From Chaetomium olivaceum (Eukaryota > Ascomycota > Sordariomycetes > Sordariales > Chaetomiaceae), in NCBI GenBank assembly GCA_039881045.1, contig JAYWVB010000002.1, forward strand, positions 124,001-188,000: DNA of 64,000 bases, in the 5' to 3' direction. Position 1 is the stretch's first letter, and the number at the start of each line of letters is the position of its first letter. Position numbers and translations under genes: made by a program. Shown in pieces: positions 10,755 to 19,565 of the stretch. Under the pieces are notes generated by a model, which had not been told where the DNA came from, searched no databases, and was given only the letters and a program-made list of their open reading frames with translations.

Positions 10755-12410
10755 ATGGAATCTCTTCCAAAAGAAACTCGTATGATCCTTGCGCTTGAAG
10801 CTCTCAAGAAAGACCCTAAACTTTCTGTCCGAAAAGCTTCTGCGATCTACGAGGTCTCACGAAGCTCGCTCCGCGACCGACGCGCCGGAAAGCAACCACG
10901 ACGCGAAATACCAGCCAACCTTCGAAAACTGACTGACTTTGAAGAGCAAGTCCTTCTTGAGAGAGTACTCGACCTTGATGCGCGAGGATTTCAGCCCCAG
11001 CTCTCGGACCTTCGAGAAATGGCCGATCGCCTTCGGGCCGCACGCGGCGCGTCGGGCGTCGGACCCCGATGGGCAAACGGTTTCGTAAAGCGACATTCCA
11101 AGGTTACGACGCGTTTCCGACGCCGAATCGATTACAAGAGAGCCCAATGCGAAGATCCCGACGTAGTAAACGCGTGGTTTCGGCTCGTACGCAACGTAAT
11201 CGATAAATACGCGATCCAAGAGGGGGACATCTACAACTTCGACGAGACTGGGTTCCAGATGGGCATACTTTCGAGTGCAAAGGTCGTGACGAGCTCCGAG
11301 CGACGTGGACGGCCTCGCACAAAGCAGCCTGGCAATCGAGAGTGGGTTACGGTGATCCAAGCTGTGTGTGCGGATGGCTGGGTCGTGCCGCCGTACTTTG
11401 TCGTCAAGGGGAAAAACCACCTCCTCCCTTGGTACCAGGACAGCCGGTTCCAGCCCGAATGGAGAGTCCATACAAGCGAGAATGGCTGGACAACAAATGA
11501 GATTGGCCTCGATTGGCTAAAACATTTCGACGAGGCTACCAAACGCCGTACGAGAGGGGTACATCGACTGCTCATCCTTGACGGCCACGAAAGCCACCAC
11601 TCGGTCGACTTCGAAGATTTCTGCAAGGCCAACAACATTGTTACACTTTGCATGCCTCCCCATTCTTCCCACTTTCTCCAGCCTCTTGATGTTGGGTGTT
11701 TTAGTCCGCTCAAGGCCTCGTACGGCAAGCGGATTGAGCAGATGATGCGGATGCAGATCACCCACATTACGAAGGAGGACTTCTTCGACGCGTTTGTCGA
11801 GGCATTTCACGCTTCAATCACAGCGAACAACATACGAGCGGGCTTTAGAGCAACTGGCCTTGTTCCTTTTGACCCTGAATTGGTAGTTTCTTGCCTCGAC
11901 CCTAAGCCACTTACCCCATCTCCTCCAAACTCGCGTCCCGGAACAGCCTCGACTTGGGCCCTGAAGACCCCATCCAATGCGTACGACGCGACCAAGAGCT
12001 CCATCACTCTCAAGCGGAAGATCGAGAACCATCAAGGTAGCTCTCCGACTCACATTTTCGACATCATCGACTTGCAGGCCAAGAGCATCTCAAAATTGGC
12101 ACATGAAATGGTGTTACTCCGAGCTGAGGCCCAGGAACTTCGTACAGCAAATGAGCGACTAAGCAAGCGCCGTAGGACAAAGAAAACGCGTCTGCAGGAA
12201 GGAGGATCACTTAGTTTACAAGAGGCAAAGGGTTTGATGGCTGACCGGGGACTTGGTGATAAGGACTGCGAGGAAACGTCAGGGAGTAGTGGTTGTATAA
12301 CAGTGGGTGGGCCACGCATTCGGCTCTGCAGCAACTGCAAGAAGCCCGGCCACAATGCGCGGACATGTCAAGTAGTTTGCGAGATGTCTGAAGACAGTGA
12401 CTCCGAGTAG
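10755..12410 (+). CDS. Pogo/Fot1-type DDE transposase, intact
   Basis: Cut-and-paste transposase, 551 aa. The N-terminus (about 1-125) has psq-type and CENP-B/Tc5-type helix-turn-helix regions (SVRKASAIYEVSRSSLRDR; RWANGFVKRHSKVTTR) for binding the terminal repeats. The DDE_1 catalytic core follows: D163 in YNFDETGFQMG, D276 in LLILDGHESHHS and D312 in QPLDVGCFSPLK. The last two are separated by 35 residues (DD35D). A Leu/Arg-rich segment near 440-480 could be a coiled coil. The C-terminus has a CX2CX4HX4C zinc knuckle (C525, C528, H533, C538) followed by an acidic tail. All catalytic residues are present and the frame is open; the start is the first ATG, 51 bases after the left terminal repeat. 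The gene is on the element's plus strand and appears autonomous. Confidence 0.95.
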   Translation: MESLPKETRMILALEALKKDPKLSVRKASAIYEVSRSSLRDRRAGKQPRREIPANLRKLTDFEEQVLLERVLDLDARGFQPQLSDLREMADRLRAARGASGVGPRWANGFVKRHSKVTTRFRRRIDYKRAQCEDPDVVNAWFRLVRNVIDKYAIQEGDIYNFDETGFQMGILSSAKVVTSSERRGRPRTKQPGNREWVTVIQAVCADGWVVPPYFVVKGKNHLLPWYQDSRFQPEWRVHTSENGWTTNEIGLDWLKHFDEATKRRTRGVHRLLILDGHESHHSVDFEDFCKANNIVTLCMPPHSSHFLQPLDVGCFSPLKASYGKRIEQMMRMQITHITKEDFFDAFVEAFHASITANNIRAGFRATGLVPFDPELVVSCLDPKPLTPSPPNSRPGTASTWALKTPSNAYDATKSSITLKRKIENHQGSSPTHIFDIIDLQAKSISKLAHEMVLLRAEAQELRTANERLSKRRRTKKTRLQEGGSLSLQEAKGLMADRGLGDKDCEETSGSSGCITVGGPRIRLCSNCKKPGHNARTCQVVCEMSEDSDSE

Positions 12411-12470
12411 TTTCAATTGATTTGAGCTGTTGTGGCTGAATTGACTTACACAAAGTGGTTGAGGTCCGGG

Positions 12471-12517
12471 AAAAGTGGGCGCTTCGTTATGGTGGGCGCT
12501 TCGTTATGCAAGTACGT
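12471..12517 (-). repeat. Right terminal inverted repeat
   Basis: Exact inverted copy of the left end: AAAA, then GTGGGCGCTTCGTTATG twice (12475-12491 and 12492-12508), then CAAGTACGT at the outer end. Confidence 0.95.
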
Positions 12518-12782
12518 TAAGTAAAAATAGAAAAGCATTGCGGTTGACAATACAGCACCTTCCAACTACGTGATTGTACATCGAAGGCAAAGCTCTTTCT
12601 AGACGAAAAGGTATTGATAGTTTGGATTGGGACCCTACTAAGCTTGCTGATCTGCACTACCAACCTAACCTGCTAGAGAGGGTCTGAGTCGAAGTAGATT
12701 TCCCAGTTGTTCTATCCATCCCTACCCGCTCAGATTGACTGGCGCAAATACTTTCTGGTTGCATCAACGGATCAGGCACAAT

Positions 12783-14489
12783 TCAAACCCCTACTGCCCT
12801 CGAGCCGATCCCCTTGACGGATGAGCCCGAAGCCTGTCCCTCAAAACTGAATGCACTCAGGCGTTCTGCTAGGACAGATGGAGCGTTCTCCACGATGATG
12901 GGCTTGTCATTCTTGTCTTTGCGAGTGATGGAGAACTCTTGGCGGGCGTACTGAGACTGGCCATTAAGGGCCATCTCCGCCAGTGCCTTGCCAAGGAGAG
13001 GCACGAATTTCATAGCCCAGCCGCCGTGAAGACGACAACACTCTTCTCCGGGCCGCCGTTGAGGTACTTCTGCGGGACATAGTCGAGGACGAACATGTTG
13101 TCTAGGTGGTGCAACAGTTAGCGGTCGCCTAGCACTCATGGTCGTTTAGACCTGGACGATGTGAACAGCGCTTACCGAAGACGTTGGTCTGTAGACAGGT
13201 CAATGTGGAAGCCGGGACGGTGGAGTCGACGCCCACGACACTGTTCTTGACGAACTCCTGTGTATCTTTGATATCGTCCGGATTCACGACATTAGTCTGT
13301 CTTTCGCTGGGGTCTTTAATGCGGCGAGTGGCTGCATCAACCGAGATGCGGGCAACATTGGGGGGGCCCCAAGGTAGGGTGGGGAAACCATAGAAGAGCT
13401 GCGATCTCCCGTCTTTGTCGGGGGCGAACTGGAACCACATGCCTGTTCATGGCTTGTCAGCAAGCAGCAGGGCGCCACAACAATAGAAAAAGGAGAACAA
13501 AAGCCGCGCTTACTGGGAAAGATTGTGCCTTTCGGCCCGGCATTGACGTTCCAATAGCAAGCAGTCATCTCCCAAATATCGAGATCGAGAGATATGCCAA
13601 AGCTCGGGTTTAGCACCTGGTTGACGTAGGCACCAGACGCAATCACGATCTTCTTCGCCTGGAAGGTTACCCTCTCATTCTCGTGGCGGGTTGTCTCCAC
13701 ATCCCAGATGCTGCTGTCGCCTGCCGAAGGGACGATTTTGTTAACCTGGGTATGCTGCTTGGCGTCGGCGCCATAGTCCTTGGCCAGGCTCAGGAGGGTC
13801 CGCAAGAGAAGCTGGACGTTGATAACACCATTGTCGGGTGCGTAGAGGCCCATCCAGTCCGAGGGCAAGTTCTTGAAGGGATAGGTCTTTTGAATCTCTT
13901 CGGCGGTCACTGAATTGCTACTGTCAGCTTCTACTTGTGCGCTTTGCATGCCCACCAGGTGGGTAGGCACCCAGGGCTAATTCTGCTTACGTTCCTTGTA
14001 TGGCATGTTGAGCCGTTGCAGGTTGGGAATGGGACCCAATAAAGTCCCTAAACGTGTCTGCATAAGTCACATGGCCAATTGGCAACCGGTATCGCGGAGA
14101 AAGACTGACCTTCCGGGGTGTCACTACCCATGTCTTTATCGCCGAAGTTGAGAAGCCCGCTCATCCAACGGAGAGACGTGCTGGAATCCTTCTCAAGATC
14201 ATCCCAAAGGTTCAGTACCTCCTTTGCAAGGTCGGCCATGAAGTCCTCGGTGTACCTATAGGGATAGGTGGGATGGCGGTTAGTTTGACAACTCAGACCT
14301 GGCAACAAAAGGGAAGACATACATGGTTCGGAACATCCGAGCCAGGTCGCCAGAGCTACCTGCTTGGTTGAAGAAGTTGTTTTGTTCGAGCACCAGTACA
14401 CTGGCGCCGGTCTTAGCCGCTTCGTAGGCAGCCGCGAGCCCGATCGCACCACCACCGACAACGACCACATCGTAAACTTTGGCGGCCAT
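12783..14489 (-). CDS. FAD-dependent amine/amino-acid oxidase (monomeric sarcosine oxidase/pipecolate oxidase-like), one frameshift
   Basis: Six exons: 14323-14489, 14110-14255, 13991-14047, 13514-13909, 13176-13442 and 12783-13101. The N-terminus is a Rossmann FAD site, YDVVVVGGGAIGLAAAYEA, followed by a SSGDLARMFR segment typical of the sarcosine/pipecolate/fructosyl-amine oxidase group. A Cys in LTCLQTNVFDNMFVLD sits where the group attaches FAD covalently. The end of the family fold (AMKFVPLLGKALAEMAL) is present, but reaching it needs one extra base near 13018-13030; as written the frame stops just before it. With one base restored the model would be about 450 aa, a normal length. It is oriented head-to-head with a second FAD oxidase at 15201. 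Substrate (sarcosine, L-pipecolate, other N-methyl or imino acids) is not determinable. The C-terminus ends AVGV and shows no peroxisomal tripeptide. Confidence 0.8.
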
Positions 14490-15200
14490 GATGACTTCTC
14501 AGTATATCTCTGGCAGATCGATGCGGAAAGAATTGCTCGAAGAACAGGAAAGTTCCCGAGGAAAGGGAATGGCCAGGAGAGCGTACAAGCAAGATAAAAG
14601 CGACCGAAGTCACATATCAAGCATAATACTCATTACTCACACAGGAACTACAAACCACAACGCACAAATTCAGGTGAGACAACTAAGACAAGCCACCCAC
14701 TCGCTACGCAAAGTACGCAACGTCGTATCATGTCCCGTACCCAATGGTGACGCAAGACGAGACCATATTGCGGAGTCAATGAGCTCGAAGGCTGGCTGAA
14801 AATATGCGTGTTACTCTATCCCCGCAATATGAGGGGCCGATCGAACCAATGTCTGCAAACTTTGGGCATCACAGCGTGGCCCCAAAACTGCCAGGTGCAG
14901 CAAAGCTGCAGAAGGATACTCTTCGGGAATGATCACTTCACGCTTCTTTTGCTTTTGGTTTTTTGACAGCGGCTCTCGCGGGTTGGGACAACAATTCAAG
15001 CGCTCTTGGCGACTCGAATAAGTGAGACAAACATGGAGAGGGGGGCACAAGGGCTGAAGTAGCAACACCTGTCGTGATGAAATATGTATAATAGGAGGTC
15101 AACGGACTAAGAAGTACACATTCCGAAGCTCGCCACTCTTACTCAACTCGAACAACATTCCTCTTGAAAGAACCACTTTTGCCTTTTGTGCTTGAGCACC
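14490..15200. promoter_or_regulatory. Shared divergent promoter of two FAD oxidase genes
   Basis: 711 bp separate the start codons of the minus-strand sarcosine-oxidase-like gene and the plus-strand L-amino-acid-oxidase-like gene. A TATAATA at 15087-15093 lies 108 bases before the plus-strand ATG. Operator sites are not recognised. Confidence 0.55.
15087..15093 (+). promoter_or_regulatory. Candidate TATA element
   Basis: TATAATA, 108 bases upstream of the LAAO-like start codon. Position and sequence fit; no experimental support. Confidence 0.4.
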
Positions 15201-17126
15201 ATGGCGACCCTCACAACCCTTCCCTCTCACATCCCAAACCGGACCGATGTCAAAGCGCTCTGGGCCCGGCGGCTAGTTCGCCACAAGCTTGCCGCGGAAC
15301 TGAACGTTCTGCAACGGAAGGTCGGGCAGCTCGAAACCGCCAGGAGTCTCTTTTCGACGTCCGGCATTCCACTTGACACCCCTTGGACCCCCGACAACTT
15401 GCCTCCCGACACCTCGTCCCCGGATGGCGGGTTCAGAGACGGGCCGAGTGCGCCTGGCGACCAGGCGAATCCACCACGCAAGGTGTGCATCGTGGGTGCG
15501 GGCATTTCAGGCCTCTACATTGCCATGATCCTAGACAGCCTGAAAACCGCCAATGTCACATATGACATTCTCGAGGCCAACTCCCGCATCGGCGGCCGCG
15601 TCTATACTCATCACTTTAGCCAGGAACCCCATGACTATTACGACATTGGTGCCATGCGCTATCCCGACATCCCTACGATGAAGCGCACGTTTGACCTGTT
15701 CAAGCTCACAAACGTGCCATTGAGGGAATACATTCTGAAATGTGACACCACTCCTGACCTGTTTAATGATCGCATCTTTGAGCCCGGCCCAGACCCCTAC
15801 CACGTCAGCACTCAAAATGGGGGCTGCGTCCCCGAAGATGTCGTCGACAACGTCAGCACGCTTATCGATGATGCCTTTCGCCCATACAAAAAGAAATTGG
15901 CCGAGAACTTCAACGAGGGATTCGCAGAGCTCATGAAAGTGGACGACTTCAGCACTCGCGAGTTCTTGAAGAGAGGTGGGCCGGATGGCACCTTGCCCAA
16001 GTATGATTTCTTCTCCGTCCAGTGGATGGAGACACAAAACACGTCAACCAACCTGTTCGACCAAGCTTTTTCCGAGAGCGTCATGGACTCGTTTGACTTT
16101 GACAACCCCCAGGAGGGCGGCGTCAAGTGGTCATGTATCGAGGGGGGCACCGGCTTGCTGATTGATGCCATGCATGACCAGCTAAGTACCAAAGTCACGA
16201 CCGGCAAACGCGTCGAGGCCATTTCCATTGCGCGCAACACCATTGATGAAAAGGACGGCAAGCTTGTCGAGAACGACGGTAATATGTCAGTCAAGTGTGC
16301 TGGCGAAGATCAGCCACGCACCGGCTACAGCACCGTCTTCAGCACCACGTCTCTAGGCTGCCTCGGCCGGATGGACCTGCGCAGCCTCGAGCTGCACCCC
16401 TCCCAAAAGGACGCCATCCGCAGCCTGCACTACGACCACTCCGTCAAGGTCGCCCTCAAGTTCAGTTACCCCTGGTGGATTGTCGACTGCAAGATCAAAG
16501 GCGGCGTGGCCTCCACCGACCTACCTCTCCGCACCTGCGTCTACCCCTCCTACAACATCGACGACGACCCAACTAAGCCCGCCGTCCTCCTCGCCTCCTA
16601 CACCTGGGCACAAGACGCGACCCGCGTAGCCTCGCTCGTCAACCGCGCCTCCCCGGCCGACGAGGAAGAACTCGTCGAACTCATCCTGCAAGACCTCGCT
16701 CGGCTCCACGTGGGAACGCCAGAGAAACCCACCGGCATCACGTACGAAAAGCTCAGGAAGGCCTACACGGGCGAGCACCACGCCTACTCGTGGTCTCACG
16801 ACCCCAACACAGCCGGCGCGTTCGCCCTCTTTGCTCCCGGCCAATACAGCAACTTCTACCCTTACCTCTCCCGCCCCGCGGCGGACAGCAAGTTCCACAT
16901 CGTAGGCGAGGCGGCGAGCACGCACCACGCGTGGATCGTGGGCGCGCTGGACAGCGCGCACGCGGCGGTGTATCGGTTCCTGCACCGGTTTGGGATGAAG
17001 TACGAGATTCAGATGCTGGAGGAGAAATGGGGCAAGGTGGATGAGCTGGAAACAGGTCGGGAGGGAACGGTGCATTTGCAGGTTATGCTGGGCATGTTGA
17101 GGGAGGGGGAGCAGTTCAAGGTTTGA
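15201..17126 (+). CDS. Flavin amine oxidase, L-amino-acid oxidase-like
   Basis: Single exon, 641 aa. I chose the ATG at 15201 because it has a strong context (ACCATGG) and is the first ATG in the frame. The family oxidatively deaminates L-amino acids (or polyamines) to keto acids, ammonia and hydrogen peroxide. Seen: a dinucleotide-binding GAGISG at about residues 99-104 within KVCIVGAGISGLY, followed by the LEANSRIGGRVYT flavin motif, and the C-terminal FAD-contacting segment FHIVGEAASTHHAWIVGAL. The N-terminal 85 residues before the FAD site are a charged, Pro-rich extension without a signal peptide, so it is probably intracellular. The length matches fungal LAAO-type proteins. Paired divergently with another FAD oxidase, so the two may be co-regulated in amino-acid nitrogen catabolism (inference). 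Confidence 0.88.
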   Translation: MATLTTLPSHIPNRTDVKALWARRLVRHKLAAELNVLQRKVGQLETARSLFSTSGIPLDTPWTPDNLPPDTSSPDGGFRDGPSAPGDQANPPRKVCIVGAGISGLYIAMILDSLKTANVTYDILEANSRIGGRVYTHHFSQEPHDYYDIGAMRYPDIPTMKRTFDLFKLTNVPLREYILKCDTTPDLFNDRIFEPGPDPYHVSTQNGGCVPEDVVDNVSTLIDDAFRPYKKKLAENFNEGFAELMKVDDFSTREFLKRGGPDGTLPKYDFFSVQWMETQNTSTNLFDQAFSESVMDSFDFDNPQEGGVKWSCIEGGTGLLIDAMHDQLSTKVTTGKRVEAISIARNTIDEKDGKLVENDGNMSVKCAGEDQPRTGYSTVFSTTSLGCLGRMDLRSLELHPSQKDAIRSLHYDHSVKVALKFSYPWWIVDCKIKGGVASTDLPLRTCVYPSYNIDDDPTKPAVLLASYTWAQDATRVASLVNRASPADEEELVELILQDLARLHVGTPEKPTGITYEKLRKAYTGEHHAYSWSHDPNTAGAFALFAPGQYSNFYPYLSRPAADSKFHIVGEAASTHHAWIVGALDSAHAAVYRFLHRFGMKYEIQMLEEKWGKVDELETGREGTVHLQVMLGMLREGEQFKV

Positions 17127-18001
17127 GGGTGCTCATGGTGATGGTGGTGATGATGATAATGATGATGGCGGGAGCTTTTCAAGTTGCGTTGTAGGTAGCA
17201 AGATTGAACAAGTCTACCGGCTAAAATAGGAACCAGGCCTTGAAACAACGCTTTTCCTTTTACCGTCCTCTGTTACCTAAGTATAGGTATTTCCCGATGG
17301 CTTGAATAATATCTATCAGAGTATTGCCGCCATGGCGCATTCTCATGGCGCCGGAATCGGCCCTTGTGTGAGGTCGGGTGACTCAAACAACATCGCAAAG
17401 GAATTCTGGAGGTAACTTCTCAAGGTTGGGATGTGCTGCAAACGCGCATGCGGCATCTCGGTCCGCGAGGGGCTGTTCTCAGCTACCAATAAGGGTTAGC
17501 CTAAGATGTCCTGTACCATAGATTAGGTAGTTCGTGTTGGGGGCGGAATGTCGGAAAGGGAAAGAAGTGGTCCAAGGTGTTATGTCAGGAGTCGGATCCT
17601 GACTCCTGAAGATGACTGCATCCTGCAGAAAAGGGCATCGGCAACATGAACCATGGCCGACACGACGCCTAGAACGCCACGTGCATTAAATAGAACCAAC
17701 TGTATCGCGCGAGACTTCCTATGCCTTAATATCCATGGTTCGTTATGAACATCGTATTGGCAGTCTACTTGGTCATGGTACCAATATTGCAACGGTTTGA
17801 ACATTTGGAAGGAACATCATTCTCACGGCTCGCCCGGTATCGGCTCAGTCAACGATCTGCTAGAGCAAAGGTCTCTTGTGTCAGTCTATATAAACATCAC
17901 CACCGTCTTCCATTCTCAAGTCGGAAAACATCACACTTGCTATTCCCCCGCACAACACAGCCTTAGAGCCACCACCAACAACTACGCTTCCTATCTCCAC
18001 C
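17127..18001. other. Intergenic, promoter of small secreted protein gene
   Basis: Begins with the LAAO-like 3' region, including a GAT-rich run (about 17140-17165). The right part holds the TATA element of the next gene. No ORF of coding quality. Confidence 0.5.
17886..17893 (+). promoter_or_regulatory. TATA box of small secreted protein gene
   Basis: TATATAAA, 116 bases upstream of the ATG at 18002. A strong match in the expected position for a highly expressed fungal gene. Confidence 0.65.
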
Positions 18002-18394
18002 ATGAAGATCTCGTGTTTGACCCTGGCCGCTGCTGGCTTGATCTCTGTTTCTGAGGGATACAAGCTCAGTTTCTACGGCGGTGCCAACTGCCGGTCCACC
18101 CCGCTAGGCGTGCAGTATCCCGTGGTCGACCCTCCGAACTATGTGTGCCGCGGTATTCCGGCCAACGCCCAGTCCGTGGTTATCACCGCGCAGGACGGTC
18201 CTGATGGCCAGAGCAGTGCGTCCTTCCCCTTCTCATCGCCCAAATTTCATCCCTCTACCTGACTTAGTTCTAACTCCGAGACAGAGGTCATCTTCCGTCA
18301 GCCGGAAGGATGTGGGGGAGGCATCATCCAGACTGGAACGGGTGGTTGTGTCAACATCCAAAACGCGAGGTCTTACCAAATCCACTACAGATGA
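18002..18394 (+). CDS. Small secreted cysteine-containing protein (effector-like)
   Basis: Two exons, 18002-18215 and 18285-18394, give 107 aa. The intron is 69 nt with a GTGCGT donor, a perfect CTAAC branch site and a CAG acceptor. The N-terminus MKISCLTLAAAGLISVSEG is a signal peptide. The mature part has about 88 residues and four Cys (NCRS, YVCRG, GCGGG, GGCVN), enough for two disulfides, with a compact beta-rich look (KLSFYGGANC, TEVIFRQPEG, YQIHY). No named family recognised. Such proteins are often candidate effectors, antimicrobial or surface proteins; here that is inference only. A strong TATA box suggests high expression. Confidence 0.82.
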
Positions 18395-19565
18395 ATGGGT
18401 GCTGGTGAGAAGCATTGATGTTGGGTCGGGAGTAACCTATCTGGGTAGATTGAGGAATCAGTACGGGTAGGGGATCACTATATTTAGAGCGCGAGGCTAG
18501 AAATATCAACTCCGTAACCCTTCGCTCATGTTTATCGAGATTCGTCGTATCCTTGTAATCCAATATTCCGTTCCTTGCAGACCACACCCCGTCCCTTGCA
18601 TCGCCGGAAGCGCCTGGTAGATTCCAGATAGGAAGGACGGAACCGAGCTAATAGTGCTTACGTTACAGTTACCGTCACTTATTACCAGCCCTACCAACGG
18701 CTTGTAGCGGGTGGGTGGGGGGTTGTGGGGGCCAAATTCGGCTCCTTAATGCCGGTCAGAGTAGTAGTTGTCTTTACCCCTCCCAAAAGAAGGCTAGTAG
18801 CAGAGAGACAAGGAGCGGGGGATTTCACCTCGTACGCACCTCAATGGCGCGGTTGTTGCCTTGTCCCTAATTCGTCCGCGTGCCCGGCCACGAGAGTATC
18901 ACACCCGATCGAACCGGATGTCCTCGGAGCCGCATGGCAACAACTAAAAGCCAAACTTGAAGGATTCAATGACCGAGCTATGACTAAGAACAACCGCTGT
19001 GGGGTCCCTTTTGGTTAAGCTAATGGGGTCGAAGAAGGCAACTTGGATGTCTCTTTGTGCTCTTTCTTGTTCACGCTAGCTCAATACCTGGTGGTTACAA
19101 CAGTGCCAGCATGTACTCAGGAGTGCTATGAACGATGACCACGAGACACGCATACCTTAGCGTTAGGCACCCTTACCCAGAAAACCCAAATACGACGTGC
19201 TCGGCGGCATAGAGGACCAGTTGATGCGATGTTCTGGATGTTTCTGAACTTGCTAGATCCTTCAGAAAAGCCCGAACTTCCAGCTCGACGCAGTATAGAC
19301 TGTAGGTCTATACAGGCTTCAAGAGAGTGTCTGTGGGTGGAGACGATGTAGTGTCCCAGGAAGAAATTACAGATACTGAGCCCAAATATGAGGGGTAGAT
19401 CAGATCGTGGTGATTGTGGTGTTGCATGGCGTTTCTTCAATTTTCAGCGCAGCTGTTTGGCAAAGTTGTGGGCACTGTGGGCACTGAATAACTCGACGCA
19501 GATCCCATTACTCTTTCCCTGAGACCTACATAACTACCATCATGCACCGCTCTAATATCCTACAC
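18395..19565. other. Intergenic, nothing supported
   Basis: 1.2 kb between the 3' ends of the small secreted protein gene and the aspartic-like gene (convergent). ORFs such as 18725-19018 do not show coding bias. Confidence 0.45.

Larger units (their letters stand above)
10657..12517 (+). mobile_element. Complete pogo/Fot1-like (Tc1-mariner superfamily) DNA transposon
   Basis: The 1,861-bp element is bounded by perfect 47-bp terminal inverted repeats and flanked on both sides by TA (10655-10656 and 12518-12519), the target duplication of Tc1/mariner-pogo elements. It holds one intronless transposase gene that is fully open. Ends are ACGTACTTG inward, followed by two exact tandem copies of a 17-bp unit. 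Identical ends, an intact gene and no obvious C-to-T (RIP-type) decay mean it inserted recently or is still mobile. It separates the carotenoid oxygenase from the FAD oxidase without breaking either. Confidence 0.95.
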
